From: Eumeta japonica
Taxonomy: Eukaryota; Arthropoda; Insecta; Lepidoptera; Psychidae
Assembly (NCBI GenBank): GCA_005406025.1
Contig: BGZK01000189.1
Coordinates: forward strand, 434,001 to 498,000
Direction of reading: 5' to 3'
DNA length: 64,000 nt
Within the stretch, counting starts at the first letter, position 1; each line of letters opens with the position of its first letter. Below are positions 33,011 through 44,385 of the stretch, piece after piece. Under the pieces are notes generated by a model. The model was given only the letters and a program-made list of their open reading frames with translations, made no database searches and was not told where the DNA came from. Made by a program: the position numbers and the translations under genes.

Positions 33011-35487
33011 TGATTATATAAACTAGTGTTCGCTCAGTGTTTGTAATTCAACCATAATTATTATTGAAAATTTGTGTAAACATATGTTTGCATGTTTCGA
33101 ACATATTTTTTCTACTCTTATATATGCGTTCTTAGTATATCTGAGACGACCATACACACAAACGTGAGGAGCGTGAAGTATGACGAAAGGAGACTTCTAA
33201 ATAAATATTTCGACTCTACGTCGAAAGTTGGAAAAAAAAACATAATATTTTTATTGATAATAAAGAAAATCGGTTGTCAAACAGACGAGAAAAAGGTATT
33301 GAACTCTCTTGTCTTTACCTATTTCTATATAGAAGATACAAGACTATAAAGTATATATTTTTGTAATGAAAACCGAATTGCTTAGTAAACAATAACTGCA
33401 TAGTAATTAAATAAATAAGACGCAAAAGCGGTTTAACGTCGTGTATCTTTTTTCTTTGGCAATAATAGCAATATTAACTACAATTAATGTTGCTATTATT
33501 GTCAAAACAATTGTATATTTTACGTTATAGTGATGTGCACAATAAATTAACTTCGAAATCAGTTCATCGAAATGAAATCAACGTTTTCGTTTTATATTAC
33601 ATAATAGTTGACACATTATTATCAATGCCCATATAAGATCCAAACTACATAATTACCAGGATCTATGACATAAGTAACGAATTAAATCTATAGAACAAAT
33701 CACTAACATGAAAGTTAAAATACTTAGGTAGACTAGGTTAGTTATAGATTCTGCCCTCGGCGCTCGAGTTTTGTATCCGAAGTCAACACAAAATCTTATT
33801 TCCTCCTCGGGCCCCCGCGCTAAAGAAAATATCCACAGTTTTCGCATGTTTTATTCAACGCCGATAGACGTTTGTGTGACAACGTGACGCAATATTACAC
33901 GGCCCCGTGGTTCTTTGATGTCGATGCGAAATAAAAAATGTGATTTATTTTTTTTTTATTTCGCCGTACGAGTCGGCTGTTGTGGGCGACTGTAAGAAAA
34001 TGTCGAAGTGGTCGAAGTTGCGATAGCATCGATAGTTTGTAAACCGTGAATAACTAATTTTGAGAGGTTTTTTTTTTGAAGTTCGTTCTGTGTTAAAAGA
34101 TAAATCATTTTGAACGTCATAGACGACGAAGTCAATCAAGCGCAATCGAATTAGTCTTTAACAGTTAAAATGTTTAAGAATCTAATCAACAAAACTCACT
34201 TAAGTCATTATTGTCATTTAAAAAAAAAAATCAAGCAAGATAACTCGTAGAAAATTTTAAATCCAATTTGACACTTCCTCTTCACAACTTTTTCGTATGG
34301 TGTTGATATTTTATAATTTCCATATTTGTGAAAGTTAGAAAAGCTTTTTATGAGTATTTTCAAAATAAATACTTTTATTACAATAAATATTTAACAAATT
34401 ATATATTTTTGTTCCTTTTACATCGTTTTTGCATTCGGCACCCAAAAAAAAAATAAAATTGACAAAAATGCTAATAGTTTTCCGTCAACTGTAAAAGTAC
34501 ACCAATACGTAAAGTTTAATAAAAGCATCAAGTTTACAGAACAAAAAACTTCAATAACACAAGAATAAAAGCTCTGCCATTTTACATATAAACTCAACCT
34601 CTTTACGTGAAAGTATTCCATTGCATCTTAAATATCATGAATGACCGTGGCAAAAGCTTCTAATATATGCCAAAGCTTGTACTAAGGGCTATTGATACTT
34701 CAATAGGCAACATAGCGGCTAATACGACGTATTAATATTACTTGTTGAATCGGTATCAGCTCCATCGCTCAGGTACGCTCCCACAATTTTAATATTTCAC
34801 ATTATGGGCCATAAACATTAGCTCCCCGTGTTGGATCCACTGGCGTCGGGAGACACTAACCGCCATTATCATTGAAGCGATCACAACGGCCGGGAAGAAT
34901 AACTTAACGTGATCTCAGGCACGAAGCCGGTGTTATAATTTGACTAAAAGTAAAAACTCATTCATCTGTTTCAGGATTATCTTCCAATGGTCAGGACCAA
35001 GAGCGTACCTTGCAGCTCGAAGGCGGCGCTCTTGACCTATGAACTACTACCGTCCTTATGTAATACTTTAAGGTTTGGTCGTTGAATTGTTATTAAACGT
35101 ATATGTATGCAAAATATCGTATAAATTGAACTTCACGAATTTATACAAATTGAACTTGTGGAATTTGTTTAAGCTTTCTAATATACTGACAAGTAGATTT
35201 AATAAAAATTTGTTAAAAAATCGCGCGCACACGTGATAGAAGTGAGGCGTATTAAGCTTGTAACGTCGTAAGATTTTTATAGTTCAAATATACTTATAGT
35301 ATAACAATTCCTCACAAATATCATAAGAGAATCACAAGACACAAATATAAATAGTCACAAAACACAATGATAAGTATTAGTTACACTACGCGTGGCACCT
35401 CAACTGTTTATATATAGTGTTGAGTGATGAGTACATCTACAACGCGCGCATGCGCGACCGTATCTTATTCTGTCGCTTTGTATCGTT
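33011..35487. other. Non-coding; one hairpin and two CG-rich patches
   Basis: At 33456-33477 and 33484-33505 two 22-bp arms (TTGGCAATAATAGCAATATT...) pair with two mismatches around a 6-nt loop. CG-enriched patches lie at 33740-33930 and 34830-35045. The latter contains a splice-acceptor-like CTGTTTCAG at 34966, but no convincing exon follows. Confidence 0.4.
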
Positions 35488-36416
35488 GTATACCGGGTGT
35501 AAGGGACAGCCTTCCGCAAACTGATAGAGTGAACTCAGTATATTATACTAAGATGATCTGCGCATGAAATTATTTCAGGAAAGTTAAGAGAATCCAAGAA
35601 AACTGCGTTGTTTTATCACCTACGCAATGTATCGCTACCATTTTTAAAGACTCATTGCTGCTTTTCTTATTTCACCTGTTTTATTTACAAAAATGGAATT
35701 CTGGGTACAGAAAATGTGATTTTACATAGAAATAAAGTAGTTTTAACTGAATGCTTTCTTTATTTTACCTGTTTTATTTACAAAAATGGAATGCTGCGTA
35801 CAGAAAATATGATTTTACATAGAAATAAAGTAGTTTTAACTGAATGCTTCTTTATTTTAATTGTTTTATTTTACAAAATGGAATGCTGCGCATTAGAAAA
35901 TGTGATTTTACATGAAATAAAGTAGTTTTAACTGAATGCTTTCTTTATTTTACCTGTTTTACCATAAAAATGGAATGCTGCATTACAGAAATGTGATTTT
36001 ACATAGAAATAAAGTAGTTTTAACTGAATCTTTTTTATTTTATCTGTTTTATTTACAAAAATGGAATGCTGCGTACAGAAAATGTGATTTTACATAGAAA
36101 TAAAGTAGTTTTAACTGAATGCTTTCTTTATTTTACCTGTTTTATTTACAAAAATGGAATGCTGCGTACAGAAAATGTGATTTTACATAGAAATAAAGTA
36201 GTTTTAACTGAATGCTTTCTTTATTTTACCTGTTTTATTTACAAAAATGGAATGCTGCGTACAGAAAATGTGATTTTCCACAGAAATAAAGTAGTTTTAG
36301 CTGAAAAAAAACACTTTTTTTTTTCCTGAGAAAATTTTTAGTGGATTTTAATTCAAAATAAGGGTTTAAATGCACCCTATCAGTTTGTGGAGGGCTGTCC
36401 CTTACACTCGGTATAC
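35488..36416. mobile_element. Inverted-repeat element filled with a tandem array
   Basis: Inverted repeats of 44 bp at 35488-35531 and 36373-36416 match at 40 of 44 positions (outer ends GTATACCGGGTGTAAGGGAC and GTATACCGAGTGTAAGGGAC, read inwards from each end). They enclose 841 bp, about 80 percent of which is a seven-copy 93-bp tandem array. There is no transposase frame, so it is a non-autonomous DNA transposon. The TATA just inside the outer GTATAC/GTATAC ends is symmetrical, so I cannot tell whether the target duplication is TA, TATA or something else. I do not recognise the superfamily. Confidence 0.8.
35655..36305. repeat. Seven tandem copies of a ~93-bp unit
   Basis: The anchor ATGGAATGCTGC (or close variant) recurs at 35693, 35786, 35878, 35970, 36061, 36154 and 36247: spacings 93, 92, 92, 91, 93 and 93. 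Each unit runs TTTACCTGTTTTATTTAC, AAAATGGAATGCTGCGTACA, GAAAATGTGATTTTACATAG, AAATAAAGTAGTTTTAACTG. Because 93 equals 31 codons, two long frames (35608-35925 and 36066-36329) cross the array with a 31-residue repeated peptide; the middle copies have 1-2 bp losses that break it. That fits a non-coding array better than a gene. Copies five to seven are the most alike. Confidence 0.93.
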
Positions 36417-38954
36417 GTCGTCCTAATTTGCTCAACTTCCGTGCGACAGGATGCATATTTTTATTTCTCCTTCTCTTCACATTATATCTTTCTTATGTCT
36501 AATATAATTTCTTATCTCTAATATATGTGCCTAAACGAGACGTCCCCTTGCAATTTCACTTTCAATTCCCGTCCAATTTATTATCGACTACGAAGTATGA
36601 CTTCATCATATGCGTTTTTCTATAAATTCCGTGTAATATAATAATGTAATCTATTTTTGCATATGCCATATTTTTTTTTGTTTGAATTGATTAAAAACTC
36701 ATAGTTTACTTGTGCATTTGTTAAGCCAAGCTTTAATAAATCCCTGCGTTCTAAAGTATAGTGTATCTAATTTCATTTGTTATTACGAAATAGCAAAAGA
36801 TTGTTAATATGTTTATCCTATACCTAAATAAAAATATACATGTAATATTGTTTTATTATTAAGATTGCAGATTTTAAAGAAGCGTCGCCTTTCAAGAATC
36901 GTTTTTTTTTTAACAAAATTTTTGTAGCAATAAAATATTTAAATCGTATATGGTTATAATAATCGAAAATTGAATATTGATAATAAAGAAAATCTGCCTC
37001 AACGTGGCGTAAACAAACTCTAATCTAACACTTGCATAATGCAACAATTAGATTGGGACGGATCATACTAATAAGGCGACACGTGCCGCCTGACGTCCCG
37101 ACATAAAGGGAATTAAATGCTAATTAGTGTGTGACTGACGCGACAGCGTAAGCCCTGCGGTCGGAGCAAACCGCCGACCGGATTATTGTGCGGGCGGATC
37201 CGCGCAGCGAGGGACTGACACTATACAAGCGACACAAAATTTTCAACTATTGTCATTAACCCTTTTTATGTGCATTCAATATGCGATGATTTCTGTCATC
37301 TGTATCCTGAAATAGTTAATTTCTAAGATCTTTCAAGCTTTTACATATTATTTAGACGTTCTTATGGATCGCGTAAGTTCGTCTAAAATTGCCGTTTGAA
37401 TAGACAACCCCGGGTGATGTATCGGAGTACACTTTATGAAGGCAGAATTTGAAGCATCAAAGCCTCTAACTCGCCTAATTAGTGCAACTGACGCTAACAA
37501 GAGAGCGCTCTTAGTTAGTGATCGTTTGTATATCTATATTACGTTGCCTTCTTGTGTGACTATGTTATTACAGGGATTACTTAACATTAAATTTTAAGCT
37601 TATTGAATCCATAAAACGGATCATTAAGATGTAATTAATAAAACCACAAGACAGGTGCGGTTCAAACTCGCTTTACAGCATTCTGTACTGTTGATATGTA
37701 AAGAAAAGCTATTTAATGGTATTTTTTAAGTTTCTCTTTGCCGCTCTATCAACAAAGACCATCAAATGTCACAATGAACATTGAAAATCACGGTTTTTTT
37801 TATTAAATTATGAACATATTGTTAGTAATAAACCTATCGAAATTCAAAACCAAAAAAACCTGAAGTAAAAGCTTTAAATGTTGTTTCTTTTGTTGTGAGT
37901 GAACATTTTGTAAACGTAAAATGTACCTAATTGGGAAAATGTAAACACGTTGCGTGAATAAATATTTTTATTGTTACAGAGAAACGCAATTACATCCTTA
38001 TTTTATTTTTCCCAATTGTTGGGACTAATATTAATATATACATAGATTTATGATTAATTTGACTTATGCTATTGCAATACAAATTATTTCATTTAAACAA
38101 CATCAGTATTCAACATTAGTCAATTTAGACAATACAACAAGATATAGGCTATGTATGACTTTTTAAAGTTATGTTATAATTACTTTATTCATAAAAGTGA
38201 TGAATGAAAACAATTTTGCGAACAATGTTAGTTGATTTCACACCATATTATCAACATTCACATTTTTTTAAGATGTTCTGAACTGCATTTTCAAAAATAA
38301 GCTCAAAAACCTCCATCTTTTTTTTTATAAATAACATTTCCAGAAGCTTTCATTTTACACTCTATGACCTCAAAATAAATCAACTCTTTAAACTTCTCAT
38401 TTAATCCTCCGAATCGAAATTGCAGAAAATTGTAGTTTTGATCGTCAATTTTGTATTTGCGTATCTCCTTGGTATCACACCAAATCGAATCAACTACGTG
38501 AACTATTTTCTAAGAGAAATGTTTTTGACAAGCAGAAAGACACGTTTTACTATCGTGGCACTCAGCACTAAAAACAGAATTTACTGCATTACGTCTTAGG
38601 TCAGTTTTTGTTTCTGCTATATCGTGATTGATTGATTTTCAACTAAAAAATGCTTCAAAAAAATATGACCACGTTATGTGGAAATAATTTTAAAAGAGTT
38701 AATATTAAGTTGATATATTTATTTATTCTGAAGAAAATTACGAGATTTTTGGATTGAAACGAATAATATCATTTGCCGATATCTGATTGTGCTGAATTTG
38801 TTCACGCATATCATTATTCCATAAAATGAATCCTATCTGTTAATACAATGATTCAAAGATATTAATGTGATTCTGCAGCCAAAACGGAATCTCTGCGACG
38901 AAAATCACAACTGTCAGTATAGATTGTTAACTTTGGTGAATGTTGGTAATAAAA
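36417..38954. other. Non-coding; CpG-enriched block 37060-37225
   Basis: The block 37060-37225 is CG-rich and contains a homeodomain-type GCTAATTAGTG (37119) and ACCGCCGACCGG (37168). The rest is AT-rich with no recognised gene. Confidence 0.4.
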
Positions 38955-39040
38955 TCTTATTAAGAAATATTGGATAATTTAAGTTATAATTATGTATTGC
39001 CATAATTATTATTTAAATTATCCAATATTTCGCAATAAGA
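38955..39040. repeat. Long hairpin, 40-bp arms, 6-nt loop
   Basis: The arm at 38955-38994 (TCTTATTAAGAAATATTGGA...) pairs with 39001-39040 at about 36 of 40 positions across TATTGC. It directly precedes the gag-like relic on the minus strand. It could be a fold-back element or a precursor-like hairpin; the paired region includes 16 or more uninterrupted base pairs. Confidence 0.88.
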
Positions 39041-39070
39041 ATTTATCCGGCACATTAATGCAGTAAGTTG

Positions 39071-39838
39071 TTACTTCATTATTGTGCCGGACAGTTCGTC
39101 GATATTTAGGACCGGCGTCGAACACTGATGTTCGATCGATTGTCGTACTCTTGGTGACTTTTGGGCGCTTGCCATATAGGCTCTCATTTTATTGGCCTCT
39201 TTTTTGAAGCAGTGTAGTTCGGCTTGAAAGCGGGAGTATCCCGTCTTCAAATGTACAAATTCTGTCTGCATCAGCCAAACCTCCTTTAAGGTTGCCTCAA
39301 CACTAATACATCCTCTTTTATGGAAGCAGCGGCATCTTTCAAGGCAGAAAAGGCACGTGCCTTTCAGATTTCCAGATTTATTGACTAACGTAGTTACCAC
39401 GTCCGCCGCTTCCGTTACCAAATTGGTGAGGTTTACCGCCGAGCAGTCCTCAGCCTCGTCTTTGTAAGAAGAGGCTGCAGTTAGGCAAGTCTCCTTGCTG
39501 ATTTCACCCCGCGATGCGAACTCAGATACCTATTTCTTCGTTCGAAGAAAAAGATATTCTTTGGTTTGCACCAAGTTTCGCTTTTATAAGGCTGGAACTA
39601 TGTCTCAGAGTGGGCGATCGTGACCCCAAAACGCCGTTACCTTTGCACCGGCTTTGCCTCATCATAGGAACTGCTGTGGGATTTTTCTTAGTCAGAGCCC
39701 CATTGTGGTGTTTCCGCCAGAGTGTTTTGCGTCGAGCAAATTCGTCACTATCTTTATTCCTTGCTTTTGGATGGTTATCTTCTGTTACTCTATACTGGGT
39801 TCTGGTTGTGGTAAAGAGTGTTGTGGGTTTGTATCCAT
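39071..39838 (-). pseudogene. Gag/ORF1-like protein of a retroelement, frameshifted
   Basis: A possible start at 39838-39836 (MDTNPQHSLPQPEPSIE) is soon interrupted. Another frame carries KDSDEFARRKTLWRKHHNG to ISFSSNEEIG (about 39760-39535). From about 39528 to 39071 a 150-codon frame is open (SEFASRGEISKETCLTAASS, then VTTLVNKSGNLKGT), ending in a charged stretch with HLKTGYSRFQAELHCFKKEA and SAQKSPRVRQS. A Ser/Pro/Thr-rich start, then a charged, coiled-coil-like region with arginines, suits a retroelement Gag or ORF1, and its position just inside an LTR-like block and primer site supports Gag. I cannot name the family. No pol follows; the sequence stops at the hairpin at 38955-39040. Confidence 0.5.
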
Positions 39839-40007
39839 ATTAATCCTACGGGTAGCTGATACCGTCACGGCAGTGACCCATACTGACTACAACCTCTCTT
39901 ACACCTAGGAGGGCGGGAGAACGCTTCAGGGTGGCAACTACAGGAAAGTATCCAACGATATTATTCCCTTCCGCCGGTCTAAAAAAGAGCATCCCAATGT
40001 CGTTTGA

Positions 40008-40023
40008 GGCCCGTGGCGCCCCA
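40008..40023 (-). other. Primer-binding-site-like sequence
   Basis: On the minus strand TGGGGCGCCACGGGCC starts immediately after the AACA end of the LTR-like block. A TGG start directly after an LTR end is what a tRNA primer-binding site looks like. I did not match it to a specific tRNA. Confidence 0.45.
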
Positions 40024-40440
40024 TGTTAGGAATTATGTTTTTGCACGACTCATAATGCGAAGCATTAAGAAGTGCTCTACGAACGAATAATTTTTTTTCC
40101 TCAATTTCGTAACTTTTTTCATCAATAACACGATTAATAATTCATGTAATTTTATTAACCTGTGCACTATTTGATAGATAATTTAATGAAGATTAATTCT
40201 ATCACTGGTTCAAATCGATTTAACATAATACAATTAGAAAAAACTATCAAAATAGTCAAAAGAAATTTCCTGTCAATCAACACTTTTTTCGTTCCGGACA
40301 CGATAGCGAGCGTAAAAATTCACTAATTTGATCCATTTTTTTTTTTTAATAGCTTGAGATCCACTGTCCGGAGATTGGTATTGAAAATGGTTAACTTGAT
40401 TTGTGTCGTTTAATAGTTATTAACAAAAAACGAATGAACA
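40024..40440 (-). mobile_element. Probable LTR of the gag-bearing retroelement
   Basis: The 417-bp block read on the minus strand begins TGTTCATTCG and ends ATTCCTAACA, so it has TGTT...AACA ends as LTRs do. It is followed by a primer-site-like sequence and a leader of about 170 bp before the gag-like frame. A 16-bp inverted repeat (TGCACGACTCATAATG at 40042-40057, complement at 40439-40454) overlaps but does not coincide with these ends, so a TIR element is an alternative reading. No second LTR copy exists in the window. Confidence 0.45.
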
Positions 40441-40449
40441 TTATGAGTC

Positions 40450-40848
40450 GTGCACTTTTGGATTTTCCAAATATTTTTTTATATAGAAATTATGCTCCTC
40501 ACAATCCGGGCAATTCAGCAAAAACCACCGATCAAATATAAATATGGTAACGAGTTCAACGGTGACATGAAACATTTTTTTTCTTCATATTTGTCTGTCC
40601 GTAAACAGGCCGGTCACTTGCCCCGTACTACATGCCCTCTAGAAGTTAGAGGTACGCAAGAAGAGACGCCGGTTACCTACACCGCGTGGCGACCTGTCAC
40701 CGGTGCTTCCTCTGAGTTGGTTGCGAAAGGTAATAAGCTTTTCCGCCGTGTCAAGACGGAATCTGCTGGGGGAACTCGCCAGTCTCAACTGGACCAACAT
40801 GGAAGGCTTAAGCTTCAAGTAATTAAGTTTAAAATAAACATATTGTAG
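40450..40848 (+). other. 132-codon open frame of unknown nature
   Basis: One of the longer frames without an obvious transposon match. Its 5' third is AT-rich and looks random; from about 40609 it becomes GC-richer (HLPRTTCPLEVRGTQEETPV, then YTAWRPVTGASSELVAKGNK). A polypyrimidine tract and AAACAG precede 40613, and CAAGTAATT near 40818 could be a splice donor, so 40613-40818 could be an internal exon. There is no recognisable domain and no neighbouring exon. An alternative is a retroelement or GC-rich non-coding block. Confidence 0.2.
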
Positions 40849-41800
40849 GTACTGTACCTTGCAAAGGTGACACAAAAAAAATATCTGTATCGTATATTCA
40901 CCGAAATATTGTATTGTTTTTGATATAAATCAAAGACTTACCAAATTGATTCAGTTTTTCATTTCGCTGTTAGTCGAAGGTTTTTACTACTCCATCGTAT
41001 CGCAGACACATGATACACTTTTGCCAAACTAGCTGCTACAATTGGGCCATTTCCTTGATATGTAGTTTCGTAATGGTGATCGTGGTAATAAGTATCACCG
41101 ATCTGACTATAATTAAAAAATCTAGACGTATCTATACTACTATATAAATCTATAGCGTCTGTCTATAATAAAAAAATAATATAAAAGTTTCCTGTTTACT
41201 ACATATTAATTTATACAAAGTACTTCATTAAACCATGTAAAATAAAGATAACAAGTTTATAATTGGAGAAAAACGATTTACCGATTCATTCGTCACGGAT
41301 CTGCGAAACTACATAAGAGTAGGTGATAAGTTATGTAATGTAGGGACTCACTCAGAAACACTTTTAGGAAATTCGCTTTTACCAGAGTAAAAGGGAATTG
41401 AATTTAGTATGGAACTTGTATATGGAGCGAGGTACGACTATAAAATTTGGTATAAATAAATATTCCTTGTTAAAAACATGTTGTACTTGCGAACGAAAGA
41501 GTTTCTAAAAAACTAGCAATTGGTCCTGATTTCGTCCTCATATTTGTTCTAAGAGGTCTACACTGACATGATCGGGAATCGTGGACTTTGAACTGAGTTA
41601 TAAGAAAACCTTTTTTTCTTACGTGAATACTGGCCACTGAAGATGATGACGTTGAGACAATTAATAAGATGCTTAAAAAACCAATATTTCCTTTTAAAGT
41701 TGACAAGTTGATAACAAATGGACCTCATGCACGAAAATTTCCGTGCCATAATTTATCACAATTAGTGCGGAGGGTTATTTCTAGATGAATGTCTCACTGA
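40849..41800. other. AT-rich non-coding DNA
   Basis: No gene is recognised. TCTATACTACTATATAAATC at 41133 resembles the 5' end of the Helitron copies at 20879 and 52081, but no matching 3' end follows, so I do not call an element. Confidence 0.35.
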
Positions 41801-41819
41801 GTTGCGTCTATTTATGATA

Positions 41820-42125
41820 TTGAATCACACATCCAAACCATCACATACCGCTGGTACGCAAAATTCCCACATGATCGTGCCTCTTTCAGTATCTTACCTT
41901 CTACAGGTCGACAAAAAATAACGGTAACCCTTGAAAACGTCGGAGTATTTGCAAAAAATTATTTAAGATAACCGACATGCGACCTATGAGAAGATTCGGC
42001 CAACGATTGTATTAGAATTACTGTAGTTCGTATTATTTTTCACAATTAGTTACGTGTAATAAAGCTAGTTTCCCGTTAGGTACCCCATCAGAGTTTTTGA
42101 CTCATAAGCAGGACCGCAATCTCAA
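41820..42125 (+). pseudogene. mariner-type transposase, N-terminal relic
   Basis: One frame from about 41840 reads ITYRWYAKFPHDRASFS and then STGRQKITVTLENVGVFAK. After a frame change TVVRIIFHN (stop) LRVIKLVSR (stop) VPHQSF appears at about 42018-42096. The order WYAKF, GRQK, TLENV, (I)IHN.LRV.KLVSRWVPH is the linker and second DNA-binding region of mariner transposases. Multiple stops and frameshifts, and no catalytic domain, make it an old relic, more decayed than those at 9.5 and 13 kb. Confidence 0.65.
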
Positions 42126-44145
42126 TCGAAAATGCGACAAATTGGCATCGAGAAAAAGACCAAGATAGAATAAAGCACGGAATAGCAATCGGGATCATGA
42201 TTGAAATTGTAATCGTTCAAATATTTTTGAATGACGACCCTTAATTTATTTTATGGTGCGAGCAAGAAGATATAGGGCCGCCCAAATCTTAATCTAGGAA
42301 TTATATAAAAAATTCACACACACGTTGGCAAATCACGAGTAAACAAATTCTTGTGAAAAGATTTAATTTATCTTTCAATATTCGAATTACAGCAGTCTGC
42401 TAGGCCGCTTTTCCTTATTTGCCGAACCTTCGTTTACGGAATGTAAAAAAAAAGATAATTTGTTACATTAAACGTTTCATCTCAGTATTTGCTCCGCTAA
42501 TACAATTATGCATCAAGTAATTCCGTTAATAAAGTTTTTCAGTGTTCAAATAACTTTTGAGATGAAACGCAGGTTTTCCAATTTAATCGCATTTGATGTG
42601 ACTAACGAAAAATTACAAATCATTACTTATAAAAAAAAAATCAGCGGAAACAAACTTTAAATTACAAGAAAGCTGAAGTAAGGACACGACGTATAACGTT
42701 TCTTGGGATGCATGAAGCAAACATTAATGGACGCGAAGGGACGGCTGGGACGAGCGCCGGGCCAGCGCCGCCCGCGCCGGCGAAATAAATGATAGGGAAC
42801 CACGGGCCCTCTTTCATTACACCTGTAAGAGGGATCCGAGGGATCCTTGACGTGAAACGGCGCCGGTTAATGAACTGACGCCGTTTACGTTTTTGTGCTC
42901 CGCGCTTTATGTTCCGAGGGCAAAAGCTCCGTTCGGCTCTGAAAAAATACGCCGTGTAACAATACGAACACTCAAGTTCCAGTTTCCACAACTACTTCGT
43001 ATTATTATTTGTTTTCAAATTGTTTTCTTCCGCATAGGTATAGGTTAAGTATAGCATTTTTTTTAATTTATGTAGCAGAAACTATCAGAGATATCTGGCA
43101 CCTATAGGAAAGGCCAACCGAATCTTTCATTAAGTCCGTCTTAAATAATTGTCATTATTCCATTTATTTCATTTAAATCACTACTTTAGACACTTTTTGG
43201 GATTAAAAGCAAAAGTCAAGAAACTAAAATCATACTACGAAAAAAAAAATATTAATTATAATTGCATTTCACTGAAAGGAAATGGTTACTGTATGGTGAA
43301 GCCGCAAATGGCGTTAATATTTTTTTTTTGGCCTCAGCCTTTTAATTATTCAATATATTTACTCAAATTTAACAGCCCCTATTACCATTTTCATAATTTA
43401 ATGACCATTATTACCTCTTAAGTAAATACCTTGTTTGTTTTAGATCTATTTGTTTTCTAGGTAAGTTTCAATATTGAACTTATGACTTTGTTTATAACGT
43501 ATTAGACACTTTTTCTTGTTTCATAGTCACAAAGACCTCTCTAACTCATGACAAGAATCTACACAATTCCATATATATTGATTTTTTCTAAACAAAACTA
43601 TACTATAGACAAGGAATACCATGAGTCTGGAGGGCTTTGTATATTCTAAAATGTTTACTTACTCGCGGGATGCACATGCTGTGGTCGAGTCAATTCCCGT
43701 AACGAATTGTAATCGTAAGGATTTTTAGCAACTTTCTGTGATGAAAATCAATGACAAACAATAACCTAATCTTTGCCAAAAACATTTTCTCTTAAGTCTA
43801 CCACCACCTATCCTAAGAGGTAGCCCTTGTAATTAATTTGTGTAATAGTCACTGCCCAGGTAGGAGCTAATGCTAACGTTTATCTTAATATTTTCTTACC
43901 TTCTCTTAACGTATGAAATTTCGCCGAAGTACCCTCTACTCGAACATTTCTTTTGACATCATCTGGCCCGATCATCGAATCGTCGAATTTTATATATGCA
44001 GCTCGTTAATTTAACGACGATTTGTACTTATAAACCTATTGAATTACACCCCTTTCAATATAATAGGAGAAACTAAATTGCCATCACCATGTCAGTTTTT
44101 GTTTTTTTGAAAAACCTAACTAAAACGAAATCGTAAAGTATCAAA
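42126..44145. other. Non-coding; CpG-rich block 42690-42960
   Basis: The block 42690-42960 contains a CG-dense core (GCCAGCGCCGCCCGCGCCGG at 42760) and an adjacent duplicated GGGATCC motif (42831, 42841). The minus-strand frame 42662-42991 spans it with no domain. The remainder is AT-rich with poly-A and poly-T runs. Confidence 0.4.
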
Positions 44146-44149
44146 ATCA

Positions 44150-44385
44150 TTCTGTGGCCAACTTGGCTGCAACACAAAAATGAGCTGGTTCAACCAGTGA
44201 AATATGATTCTCTCTCAGAATAAAGGTGTAAAGTTTCGTGGTTCTCCGCCTTCCAACAGATATCCTATTCCCTCCTATAAAGCCGGCAACGCATTGGTGA
44301 CTCTTCTGCTGTAGCGAGCGTCCGTAGGCGAAGGTGACCACCTGCTCTCTGGTGATTCGCATGCTCGTTTGCCTCTTACAATGCT
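44150..44385 (-). repeat. Dispersed repeat family A, minus-strand copy
   Basis: The minus strand carries AAGAGGCAAACGAGCATGCG, AGAGCAGGTGGTCACC, CCAATGCGTTGCCGGC and ATAGGATATCTGTTGGAAG in the same order as the copy at 24946. The minus-strand frame 44147-44362 lies within the repeat and is not a gene. Confidence 0.75.

Noticed and set aside
33456..33505. microRNA precursor
   Set aside because: A 6-nt loop and only 22-bp arms are too short for a usual precursor, and no known microRNA seed was recognised.
34966..35090. Exon after a CTGTTTCAG acceptor
   Set aside because: The following frame is short, has no domain or donor site, and acceptor-like strings are common in AT-rich DNA.
35655..36305. 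CRISPR-like array
   Set aside because: The repeats are contiguous units without unique spacers, and the genome is clearly eukaryotic.
35608..36329. Two long frames with a 31-residue repeated peptide as a repeat-protein gene
   Set aside because: The frames exist because the tandem unit is 93 bp. Middle copies lose 1-2 bp and break the frame, and the array sits inside a non-autonomous transposon.
41133..41190. Third Helitron copy
   Set aside because: Only a resemblance at the 5' end; no CTAG end or shared interior follows.
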